A program made the position numbers and the translations under genes. From assembly GCA_965214995.1 (NCBI GenBank), contig CBDCCT010000002.1:5580001-5644000 (forward strand): a DNA stretch of 64,000 bases, given 5' to 3'. Of this stretch, positions 23,217 to 29,735 are shown in pieces. The notes below the pieces were generated by a model. It was not told the DNA's origin, did not search any database, and worked only from the letters and a program-made list of their open reading frames with translations. This stretch comes from CBDCCT01 sp965214995. Its GTDB lineage: Bacteria; Deinococcota; Deinococci; Deinococcales; Trueperaceae. The stretch's first letter is position 1. Each line of letters starts with the position of its first letter.

Positions 23217-23565
23217 AACTGCTCTATAGAACTGGTCGTGTACGGCCCCAAGTTCTCCCTTCTCGCCTTTGCCCTCTGAAAAACCGCCCAACGCGAAAGT
23301 CCGTCAGAGAGCAAACGCGCTTTTCCCAAAGTTTTGGTGACGGTTAGCCACGTCTCGAGAAGAAAGCCCAACCGTTTCACTCCCCAGTCGCAGCCGTGCC
23401 GGGTCAAGGAGGAACTGAGGAAGCGTTGGAACTATCAGGCGTGGCCTCGAGCCCCCAACCAGGTTTTTGGTCACCGTTTGTTCAGTTAGCGAACGTGCTT
23501 TGTCGGAGAAGGAGCCAGAGATGTATAACAAATTTACCGTTGTGAACTCCACCCTCACAATGGGC
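23217..23565 (+). other. Intergenic region before tetR-2
   Basis: About 350 bp without a convincing gene. Its 3' part holds the degenerate leader copy at 23487-23532. An in-frame ATG at 23521 with GAAGGAG before it could add 40 residues to TetR-2, but it lies upstream of the operator-controlled promoter. Confidence 0.5.
23487..23532 (+). repeat. Degenerate copy of the leader and first codons of the gene at 24291
   Basis: The segment TAGCGAACGTGCTT...AGAAGGAGCCAGAGATGTATAACAAA aligns with 24257-24302 (TAGTGAACGTACTT...AGAAGGGAGCCAGGATGTCCAACAAA). The operator arm has decayed while the ribosome-binding site and four codons (ATG, one changed codon, AAC, AAA) are kept. It looks like the remnant of a duplicated target promoter and gene start. 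Confidence 0.45.
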
Positions 23566-23594
23566 TTGACAAGTGAACAACACTCACTTATGCT
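23566..23594 (+). promoter_or_regulatory. Promoter of tetR-2 with operator in the spacer
   Basis: TTGACA (23566-23571) and TATGCT (23589-23594) are spaced 17 bp apart. The spacer is AGTGAACAACACTCACT, an imperfect dyad with AGTGA and TCACT arms. A second, better dyad begins 8 bp after the -10 box. Confidence 0.75.
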
Positions 23595-23601
23595 CTATTC
23601 A

Positions 23602-23618
23602 AGTGAAGGTGCTTCACT
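23602..23618. promoter_or_regulatory. TetR-2 operator at the transcription start
   Basis: AGTGAAG-GTG-CTTCACT is a perfect 7-bp inverted repeat placed where transcription should begin. With the copy in the promoter spacer and the one at 24259 it defines the consensus AGTGAANNNNNTTCACT. Confidence 0.7.
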
Positions 23619-23640
23619 AATCTGCAGAAAGGAGTTGACC

Positions 23641-24243
23641 GTGACCACCCGCCACCGTAGCGACGAAGACAAGGCCAAAGTCCGCAAGGCGATGCTCGAG
23701 GCGGCGGGGGAGCTGTTGGTCGAAAAGGGTTATGACGGGCTGACCCTGGCGAAAGTGGGTAAGAAGGTCGGCTTTACCACCACCAACGTCTACCGCTATT
23801 TCGACTCCAAGAACGACCTCATCTACGCCGCCATCGAAGACGCTTTTGTCGAGTTTGGTGAGCGCTTGGAGGAGGCTAAGGGGTCGACCGACGACCCGCT
23901 CGAGCGCATCTTCGCGCTGGGCCGTGCCTACGTAAAGTTCGCTCACGACCACCCGGCACCCTACTACCTCATGTTCGTGGACAAGACCGACTACTTGTTC
24001 GGCGAGCGCGAGGTGCCCGGCGTGGACAAACTGGGTTACCTCTTCGAGGCGGTGGGCGAGGCGATGCAGGCGGGCGTTATCCGCCAGGGAGAGGTCGAGG
24101 CGGTCGCGCACGTTCTCTGGGGTCAGCTCCACGGTCTGCTGATGCTCGCGGACGCCATGCCGTTTATCAGCGAGGCACAGGGGAAGGAGGCGATAGAGGA
24201 AGCGTTCGAGATGATAAGAGCCGGTCTCAAACCCCCCGCCTAA
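23641..24243 (+). CDS. TetR/AcrR-family repressor 2
   Basis: A 200-residue TetR-type regulator. The helix-turn-helix domain covers about residues 10-60: VRKAMLEAAGELLVEKGYDG, LTLAKVGKKVGFTTTNVYRY, FDSKNDLIY. The C-terminal domain shares YVKFAHDHPAPYYLMFVDK with TetR-1. The GTG at 23641 is chosen because AAAGGAG lies 6 nt upstream and the operator-controlled promoter is at 23566-23594; the ATG at 23521 would lie outside that transcript. It should repress itself and the six-gene membrane operon that follows. Confidence 0.92.
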   Translation: MTTRHRSDEDKAKVRKAMLEAAGELLVEKGYDGLTLAKVGKKVGFTTTNVYRYFDSKNDLIYAAIEDAFVEFGERLEEAKGSTDDPLERIFALGRAYVKFAHDHPAPYYLMFVDKTDYLFGEREVPGVDKLGYLFEAVGEAMQAGVIRQGEVEAVAHVLWGQLHGLLMLADAMPFISEAQGKEAIEEAFEMIRAGLKPPA

Positions 24244-24258
24244 TTTTTTTCCTCGCAT

Positions 24259-24275
24259 AGTGAACGTACTTCACT
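24259..24275. promoter_or_regulatory. TetR-2 operator before the small membrane-protein operon
   Basis: AGTGAA-CGTAC-TTCACT is the third copy of the TetR-2 dyad, 15 bp before the ATG at 24291 and just upstream of its AAGGGAG site. It links the repressor to the downstream operon. Confidence 0.7.
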
Positions 24276-24290
24276 AAGAAGGGAGCCAGG

Positions 24291-24500
24291 ATGTCCAACA
24301 AACGCCTTCGCCAGAGCCTGCGCTGGCTACACCTCACCGTCGGCGTGCTGCTCATCATTTTCGTCTACTCGCCGCTGCGTGAGGTGACGTGGTACGCGCT
24401 GCTCGTTCAGACGCTCGCCATTCCGCTCGTCAGCCTGTCGGGCTTAGCGCTCTGGCAGCAGCCCAAGCTCAGCGCTTGGTTAAAAAGGAGAACGGCATGA
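24291..24500 (+). CDS. Small two-helix membrane protein, first gene of the TetR-2 operon
   Basis: A 69-residue protein with a basic N-terminus (SNKRLRQSLRWLH) and two hydrophobic helices (LTVGVLLIIFVYSPL and WYALLVQTLAIPLVSLSGLA). The C-terminus is basic (WLKRRTA). I do not recognise the family. AAGGGAG stands before the ATG, and the stop overlaps the next start (ATGA). The operator at 24259 lies in its leader. Confidence 0.65.
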   Translation: MSNKRLRQSLRWLHLTVGVLLIIFVYSPLREVTWYALLVQTLAIPLVSLSGLALWQQPKLSAWLKRRTA

Positions 24501-24772
24501 AAAACACCCAAGACAGCACTCTGGTCACATTCGTCCGAGAGGGAGAAAACATGGTCGCGCGTGTGCGGCACAACACCGCGATGCGGCGCGCACTCGGTGT
24601 TGGGTTCCTCGTCCTGGCGTCGCTCCTCTTCATCCCGCCCTGGTTCTTGATTCCCGGCCTGATGTTTGCGGGCTTTGGCCTGCTCGGCTTTAACCCTTTC
24701 TGGTTCGGGTCCTGCGGGTCCAAGAAAGCTGGAGGAAAGGAGGGCTCGAGCAAAGCCAGCGCGCAGCCTTAA
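24497..24772 (+). CDS. Small membrane protein, 91 residues
   Basis: The product has a polar N-terminal third (KNTQDSTLVTFVREGENMVA), a basic RVRHNTAMRR stretch and two hydrophobic segments joined by a short turn (ALGVGFLVLASLLFIPPWFL and LMFAGFGLLGFNPFWFG). The tail is short and contains CGSKKAGGKEGSSK. The segment resembles small DUF-type membrane proteins but I cannot name it. AAAGGAG precedes the ATG at 24497, which overlaps the previous stop. Confidence 0.6.
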   Translation: MKNTQDSTLVTFVREGENMVARVRHNTAMRRALGVGFLVLASLLFIPPWFLIPGLMFAGFGLLGFNPFWFGSCGSKKAGGKEGSSKASAQP

Positions 24773-24787
24773 GTGATTCGCCAGCGT

Positions 24788-24813
24788 CGGTAGGGCCGCG
24801 AACGGCCCTACCG
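24788..24813 (+). terminator. Intra-operon hairpin
   Basis: CGGTAGGGCCG and CGGCCCTACCG form an 11-bp stem with a CGAA tetraloop. There is no T-run. It may be an attenuator, an mRNA-stability element or a small palindromic repeat between the 91- and 115-residue genes. Confidence 0.55.
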
Positions 24814-24858
24814 GTTATCCCGGAGTAGCCGCGGCTCGAGCCGCAGAGAGGAAAAACC

Positions 24859-25206
24859 ATGAAAACGTTCTGTTGTTGGGTCGGGCCCGGTCTCGCCGTC
24901 GTTCTCGCCCTCTTTGGCCTTTTGCTCGTCAACCAGCCTTTCGGCGCGGGAGCGTTCGCGCGGGCCTACTTCGCCGCCGGGAATTTCGCGGCGGGTGTGT
25001 TCGCCATCGGCGAGTTCTCGGCGGGGCTTTTTAGCTCCGGACTCTTCTCGACCGGGGTCTTCTCGGCGGGCATCTTTTCGTTCGGCGTGTTCTCCATCGG
25101 CGTCTTTTCGTTCGGGCTGTTCTCGCTGGGCCTCTTCCCGGTCGGGCTCTTCGCGTTAGGGTTTTTCGCGGTGGGGCGCTACAAGCGTTTCTGGGAGCGC
25201 GCATGA
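24859..25206 (+). CDS. Membrane-anchored protein of 16 hydrophobic FxxGx pentapeptide repeats
   Basis: A 115-residue protein. After an N-terminal hydrophobic anchor (CCWVGPGLAVVLALFGLLLV) residues 28-107 are 16 unbroken five-residue units with Phe first and, in nearly all, Gly fourth: for example FAIGE FSAGL FSSGL FSTGV FSAGI FSFGV. It ends in a basic RYKRFWERA. The five-residue period with an aromatic/aliphatic centre and small residue two places before recalls pentapeptide-repeat (quadrilateral beta-helix) proteins, but the usual Ala and Asp/Asn positions are Gly and Leu/Val/Ile. Function unknown. GAGAGGAAAAACC precedes the ATG, and the stop overlaps the next start (ATGA). Confidence 0.75.
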   Translation: MKTFCCWVGPGLAVVLALFGLLLVNQPFGAGAFARAYFAAGNFAAGVFAIGEFSAGLFSSGLFSTGVFSAGIFSFGVFSIGVFSFGLFSLGLFPVGLFALGFFAVGRYKRFWERA

Positions 25207-25700
25207 CCTCGGCTTACGAAAAGCCCAAGCTCCGCCGCTGGATTCTCCTGACGCTTATGTCGGTGTTTCTTTTCGGCGCACTTCATCACGTTGACCACCT
25301 CGTGCGCAGTAATCACGTGGGTTGGCCCGCCACAAGCGAGGTCAACCCTTTTACCTACAGCCTGATGGCCTATCCGCTCTTTGTTTTGGGCTTGGCGGCG
25401 ATGACTCGAGGCCGGATGTGGGCGGGGTACTGGTTCGTCTACGGTCTGATGGCGCTCGTGCTCGTCGGCACGACGCACTTTGTGCCCTCCTTCATCGCGG
25501 AGCCTGTTCGGGATATTTACACGCCCTACCTCCAGCCTCAGGCGACCGACCTCTATGACGCGGCACCTCAAGCTCATTTAACTTGGTTTATAGACACGGT
25601 CGGCCCGTACACAGGTCCACTACTGGCCGTTTTCGCCGTCGCTGTCTTGGTGAGCGCGGTGGTGTCTGTTCGCGCCCGCCGTATCCAGGGGCACTGGTAG
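25203..25700 (+). CDS. Four-helix membrane protein, 165 residues
   Basis: An unrecognised inner-membrane protein with hydrophobic segments at about 12-30, 48-66, 75-93 and 136-156. The first is followed by a His-rich loop, ALHHVDHLVRSNHVGWP, and a further TTHFVP lies after the third, so metal or haem contact is possible. It starts with an ATG overlapping the FxxGx gene stop and is the fourth gene of the TetR-2 operon. Confidence 0.65.
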   Translation: MTSAYEKPKLRRWILLTLMSVFLFGALHHVDHLVRSNHVGWPATSEVNPFTYSLMAYPLFVLGLAAMTRGRMWAGYWFVYGLMALVLVGTTHFVPSFIAEPVRDIYTPYLQPQATDLYDAAPQAHLTWFIDTVGPYTGPLLAVFAVAVLVSAVVSVRARRIQGHW

Positions 25701-25715
25701 CCCCAAGAGAGGAAG

Positions 25716-26138
25716 ATGATGAATACTCCTGTTCGCCTTAACTGGATGAGGTTTATGTACGCCGCCAACGTGGTGGGTGCAGGCGTTCCCGGCTTTCTGG
25801 TCGTCTTTTTCCCGCAGTTCGCCCAAGCTTACATGTTTGGCGCGGTGACGCAAGACGGCTTGTTGTTCGGCGTGACCGGCAGCGTCTGGCTCGCTATCGG
25901 GCTGCTTTCTGCGCTCGGCCTCCTTTACCCGCTCCCACTGGTGGGCATTTTCATGGTGCAAATCGTGTACAAAACCCTCTGGATTGCCACGGTCGGCATC
26001 CCGCTGAGCCTCCAGGGCGACCCGCGTGCCCTGCCCTTTGTTATCTTTTTTGCGCTCATCACGGTGGGTTTCGTTTACGCGGTGCCCTTTGGCGCCCTTT
26101 TTGCGCGGCGCGTGAACATGAGCGGTCATGCTGAATAG
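25716..26138 (+). CDS. Four-helix membrane protein, 140 residues
   Basis: An unrecognised membrane protein (MRFMYAANVVGAGVPGFLVV, FGVTGSVWLAIGLLSALGLL, LVGIFMVQIVYKTLWI, FVIFFALITVGFVYAVPF). The size and four-helix plan are those of DoxX-like or DUF proteins, without a decisive motif. GAGGAAGATG gives a ribosome-binding site before the ATG at 25716. Its end overlaps the next gene by 11 bp. Confidence 0.65.
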   Translation: MMNTPVRLNWMRFMYAANVVGAGVPGFLVVFFPQFAQAYMFGAVTQDGLLFGVTGSVWLAIGLLSALGLLYPLPLVGIFMVQIVYKTLWIATVGIPLSLQGDPRALPFVIFFALITVGFVYAVPFGALFARRVNMSGHAE

Positions 26139-26499
26139 GCACGTCGGCACCGTCCTGATGATCTTCTCTGCGGTTCACGCTATTGTCACCTTTGTGCTCT
26201 TTGGCGACTGGCTGCTTTTAGTCGCTCGAGGCGGCGTCGGCAACCTCATGTGGACCCCGGAGACGCTGGCCGCCTTTTGGTTTCTGGTCTTCTCCTGGCC
26301 GGTGTACCTGTTGGGGTACGTGGTGAACTGGGCTCACGCGAAGACCGGCCAGCTACCCCCCAAGCTGGGGCGGTGGACCTTTATCGTTCCGGCGGTCTCA
26401 TTAGGTTTTTCTGCCGGCGTCGGGGCTGTGGCTCTTCGCCCTCTTCGGCGCGCTCGTGATGATAGCGCGGCGGCGAGAAGGGGCGCGGCGGGCGCTTAG
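26128..26499 (+). CDS. DUF6463-like membrane protein with a probable frameshift
   Basis: A 123-residue frame. The N-terminal part has the family look: NRHVGTVLMIFSAVHAIVTF, then FWFLVFSWPVYLLGYVV, then GQLPPKLGRWTF. After VSLGF the frame gives a polar Arg/Ala tail that does not fit. If one T of the five-T run at about 26406-26410 is removed, the other frame reads LGFLPASGLWLFALFGALVM followed by IARRRE, a normal last helix with a basic end, stopping near 26536 inside the convergent gene. So either the sequence or the gene carries a +1 insertion. It is the last gene of the TetR-2 operon. Confidence 0.6.
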   Translation: MLNRHVGTVLMIFSAVHAIVTFVLFGDWLLLVARGGVGNLMWTPETLAAFWFLVFSWPVYLLGYVVNWAHAKTGQLPPKLGRWTFIVPAVSLGFSAGVGAVALRPLRRARDDSAAARRGAAGA

Positions 26500-27584
26500 T
26501 AGCGCAGGAGCGCCGCCACATGCCCCGCCTTGGTGAGGCCGCGGATGTGATCCGAGAACTCGGTCTCGCCGCCGCCCTGGGCCACAAGCTCGACAAGTTC
26601 GTTCACCAGGTCCACGGTAAAGACCGAGTCGGAGTCGCACACCGGACACGTTTGGGCCGCGCCCTCGCTCAAGTTCTCGCAGTCGCGGCAGCGCGTCCCG
26701 GCGATCTTCGCGTCGCGCGTGACTATAATCTTTCTCGCGCGGCCCACGGCGGCGGCCTCCAAGGTCGCCTTCACCCCGGTCACGGCCTGGCCGCCGCGCA
26801 GATATTCGCTCTTGATGCTCTCCCACAGGCTTCTCTCGGCGGCGCGCTCCTCCTTGGTGAACATTTCAAACACCCGCTCCCAGACCTCGTCCTCCTGGTG
26901 CAAGTCGACCGCGCTCTTGCCGACGAGCTTGTCCGCGACCGGGGGCGGGAGCATCCCCTCGATTTCGCGCATCGCCTCGTCCGAGCCGACCAGAAAGAGG
27001 CGGTCGAAGCGGCCCTTTTTCTCGATGTCGGCTAAAACTTCAGCCACCTCCTTAGCGTAGTGCAGGAGCTGCTTTTCGCGCCGCCGCGCGTAGCGCTGCT
27101 GCGACCAGCCGCCCTTTTTTACGTGGTTTTTTATGTCGCCCTTGACGCGCTCCTCCTCGCTGGGCTCGGCGGAGGTCACGGTGTAGATATGCGTGTCGGT
27201 GTTGTCGGCGGCGACCACGACGAAGGTCTCCAACTCGTCTTTGAGCTCGGCCAGGGGCCGGATGTAGGGCGAGGAGTCCACCCAAAGCAGGTCGGGAACC
27301 TCTACGTCGAGCGGGAACACGTGCAGATAGTCCGTCGCCCAGCAGGCGAAAAGGCACATCGAGGCGGACGCAAATGGGTTCTCGCTTAAGTAGGTCTGGA
27401 CGAGCTCGAGGTTTTGGTTGAAGTGTTCAAGCTCGTCCGCGTCGTCCCCTAACATCTCCCGCACCCGGCGGATGCGCCCGTCGAGCTTATCCAGGGCGTC
27501 TTTATTGGACAGATAAAGGCTCAAGAAGGAGCGCTCGGGCCCCTTGCGCTCGGCGAGCGTTTTTAGGTCGATTTTATGAAGCAT
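26496..27584 (-). CDS. eRF1/aRF1-like protein (bacterial release-factor-type, baeRF) with zinc ribbon
   Basis: A 362-residue protein related to archaeal/eukaryal release factor 1. Domain 2 has KGGWSQQRYARRREKQLLHY, the place where true release factors have GGQS. Domain 3 (eL30-like) reads GGQAVTGVKATLEAAAVGRA, contains a CRDC...CPVC zinc ribbon, and ends DHIRGLTKAGHVAALLRY as in archaeal RF1. With Trp in place of the catalytic Gln it may act in ribosome rescue or tRNA handling rather than termination. The start at 27584 is preferred: TATGCT lies 8 nt upstream, so the mRNA is likely leaderless; an in-frame ATG 36 nt earlier is an alternative. Confidence 0.8.
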   Translation of the reverse strand: MLHKIDLKTLAERKGPERSFLSLYLSNKDALDKLDGRIRRVREMLGDDADELEHFNQNLELVQTYLSENPFASASMCLFACWATDYLHVFPLDVEVPDLLWVDSSPYIRPLAELKDELETFVVVAADNTDTHIYTVTSAEPSEEERVKGDIKNHVKKGGWSQQRYARRREKQLLHYAKEVAEVLADIEKKGRFDRLFLVGSDEAMREIEGMLPPPVADKLVGKSAVDLHQEDEVWERVFEMFTKEERAAERSLWESIKSEYLRGGQAVTGVKATLEAAAVGRARKIIVTRDAKIAGTRCRDCENLSEGAAQTCPVCDSDSVFTVDLVNELVELVAQGGGETEFSDHIRGLTKAGHVAALLRY

Positions 27585-27643
27585 AGGAGGGGAGCATAAC
27601 CCCGGAGAAGGGTGCATCAAGGTGGGCCGGTCACAGAGTTAAG

Positions 27644-27690
27644 CAGTGGTAAGTGGTTAGTGATTAGAATTCCTAACCACTCATCACTCG
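27644..27690. repeat. AGTGGTT-type short repeat with inverted copy
   Basis: AGTGGTAAGTGGTTAGTGATTAG is followed by CCTAACCACTCATCACTC, so GTGGTTAG (27653) and CTAACCAC (27673) can pair. The inverted half reaches into the stop of the dehydratase gene and encodes its last residues. Related copies lie at about 2394-2414, 51132-51156, 54755-54773 and 59231-59258. Confidence 0.55.
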
Positions 27691-28674
27691 GCTCTTCCCG
27701 TCGGGCATCATGCCGAACTGCTCGAGCCAACCCAGCACCTGCGGCAGCGTGACGTTGCCGCCGCAGAGGACGGGCACGACCGTTTTGCCGCGCAGGTCCG
27801 GAACCAATCCTTCGGTGAGAGCCGACAGCGTACACGAGGCGGCGGGCTCGACGAGGAGCTTTTCGGTGTTGAGGAGGGTTAACAGGTCGCGCAGCGCGGC
27901 TTCGTCGGACACGACCTCGACCCGCTCGACGAGCTCGCGGACGACGGCGAAGGGGCGCTCGGTCGAGCGCTTGGTGCCTAAGCTCTGGGCAATTGAGCCG
28001 AAGCGGGGCAGTTCGACGAGGCGGCCCGCTTTTAAAGACTGCGCCATGCAGTCCGCGCCCGCCGTCTCGACGCCGATAATTCGCGCCTCAGACTTGAGCG
28101 CCTTGAGGGCCGAGGCGACGCCCGAGATAAGACCGCCGCCGCCGACGGACACAACGACCACGTCTAGGTCGGGCGCCTGCTCGAGCAGCTCCAACGCGAG
28201 CGTGCCCTGGCCCGCCATGATGGCGGGGTCGTCAAAGGGGCTCACGTAGACCAAGCCCCGCGTCTCGGCGAGGAAGAGCGCGCGCGCGTTCGCCTCGTTC
28301 CAATCTTCGCCGTGGATGATGACGTTGCCCCTCAAGTTCTGAATCTCGTCTACGCGGACCTGCGGCGTGTTGACCGGGAGCACGACAGTCACCCCCGTTT
28401 GGGTTTGCGCGCCCGCGTAGGCGAGCCCTAAGCCGTGGTTGCCCGCCGAGGCGGTCACGACGCCGCGGGCGCGTGTGGTTTCGGGGAGGCTTAGGAGGGC
28501 GTTGAGCGCGCCCCGCACCTTGAACGCGTGGGTGGGCAAGAGGAGCTCGAGCTTCATGACCACCCGCGCCCCCAGCTGCCTGCTGTAGCCCTCGGAAAGC
28601 CGGACGGGGGAGGGGGTGAGGTAGGGAGCGAGCCGCGCGCGCGCCTCCTCAATCGCGTGAAGGGGAATGAGCAT
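27673..28674 (-). CDS. PLP-dependent threonine/serine dehydratase
   Basis: A 333-residue fold-type II PLP enzyme. The lysine that binds the cofactor lies in THAFKVRGALNAL, the phosphate-binding glycine loop is SVGGGGLISG, and TASAGNHGLGLAYAG and the C-terminal VLCGGNVTLPQVL are conserved. There is no ACT regulatory domain, so it is of the short catabolic type. The start at 28674 gives the normal N-terminus LIPLHAIEEARARLAPYLTP. TATAAC lies 9 nt upstream on this strand. The C-terminal residues SRVMSG come from a dispersed AGTGGTT repeat. It is divergent from the HExxH gene. Confidence 0.88.
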   Translation of the reverse strand: MLIPLHAIEEARARLAPYLTPSPVRLSEGYSRQLGARVVMKLELLLPTHAFKVRGALNALLSLPETTRARGVVTASAGNHGLGLAYAGAQTQTGVTVVLPVNTPQVRVDEIQNLRGNVIIHGEDWNEANARALFLAETRGLVYVSPFDDPAIMAGQGTLALELLEQAPDLDVVVVSVGGGGLISGVASALKALKSEARIIGVETAGADCMAQSLKAGRLVELPRFGSIAQSLGTKRSTERPFAVVRELVERVEVVSDEAALRDLLTLLNTEKLLVEPAASCTLSALTEGLVPDLRGKTVVPVLCGGNVTLPQVLGWLEQFGMMPDGKSRVMSG

Positions 28675-28805
28675 ACTTTGCACGTTATACATCACTTTAC
28701 TCACTTTGGTGGTGCCGGAGGGTGCAAAAGGGAACACGGACGAGGTGCAAACGTTGGGGTGCGGGGAACCTTTGGGCGGGCCGTCAAGATGTGTCACACT
28801 GGGGC

Positions 28806-29600
28806 GTGAGCGATCCCTTTGCGCGCAAGGTATATCTGCAGGAACTGCCCGACCCGGTGCTGGGCGCGCGGTTTTCTGGCGGCGCGCGCCGCCGCGCCGC
28901 GCAGTTGCAGGGATTTTTGCGTGACCTCTCCGAGGCCGCGACGCCCCTGGGTCCGCTTCAGGGTGCCGAACTGCTCGTGATCGGATCGCGTGATTGGCGG
29001 CGGCTCTTTTCGTACCCCTACGGCCTCCCCTTTACCCGCTCCAAACCGGGGGGCGTGAGCATCGTCGCGGCGGCGGACTACCCGCCGCGCCTCTTGCGCC
29101 GCTTTGACGCGCCCCTCCTGCGCGCGGCCCAGGCGGGTGAGAGAGCGCCGGGCGACGTGCGCGAGTTTTTGGACCTACTCGTCGGTCACGAGTGGGGGCA
29201 CGCGGCGGCCAACCTCTCCGGCTTGCGTTTCCGGGTCAAGTGGCTCGACGAGTTTATGGCGACCTATCTGTTCTTGCTCGCGCTGCAAGATACAGGAGCG
29301 GAGGGGGCGGTCGCGCGTTTTGTCCAGTGGGCGAGGGTCGAGGTCGCGGGTAGCGCCGTCGCGCGCGCCGATTTAGGCGCCTTTGAGTACCCGCGCGTGC
29401 GCCTCCCCTTTGACAACCTGCTCTGGTTCCAGGGCGTGTTCACGCTGCGCGCCGCCGAACTCGTCCCCACACGCGGCTGGGATTTCCCCCTCGCCATGCG
29501 CGCCGCGGGCGCTCGGACCCGCGGCGACGTGGCGAGCACGCTTATCGAGGTGGAGCCGAGTTTCAAGGAGTGGTTCGTGGTGTTTGCCGAGGCGTCCTAA
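28806..29600 (+). CDS. Putative zinc metallopeptidase (HExxH)
   Basis: A 264-residue soluble protein I cannot assign to a named family. It has LLVGHEWGHAAANLSGLRF, a clear HExxH zinc motif, followed 16-17 residues later by WLDEFMATYLFLLAL, where the Glu could be the third ligand (gluzincin-like). No signal peptide or transmembrane helix is visible, so it would be cytoplasmic. The GTG at 28806 is taken as start because it gives a compact N-terminus (SDPFARKVYLQELPDP); there is no good ribosome-binding site. It is divergent from the threonine dehydratase. Confidence 0.6.
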   Translation: MSDPFARKVYLQELPDPVLGARFSGGARRRAAQLQGFLRDLSEAATPLGPLQGAELLVIGSRDWRRLFSYPYGLPFTRSKPGGVSIVAAADYPPRLLRRFDAPLLRAAQAGERAPGDVREFLDLLVGHEWGHAAANLSGLRFRVKWLDEFMATYLFLLALQDTGAEGAVARFVQWARVEVAGSAVARADLGAFEYPRVRLPFDNLLWFQGVFTLRAAELVPTRGWDFPLAMRAAGARTRGDVASTLIEVEPSFKEWFVVFAEAS

Positions 29601-29735
29601 TAGCAGGAAGCATCTGGTTGGAGGGAAATGTGGTTCAGGAATTACTGTGTGTGACGTAGTTTAGAAGACGTTCTGTGTTCAAGTGCTTTAGTTTTTACGC
29701 AAACTGCTGTGAGGCTCGAGCGAGCGCACACAAGC

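Noticed and set aside
23521..23640. 40-residue N-terminal extension of TetR-2
   Set aside because: The consensus promoter and both operators lie inside it, TetR proteins start close to the helix-turn-helix, and GTG 23641 has its own ribosome-binding site. The upstream ATG belongs to a decayed leader copy.
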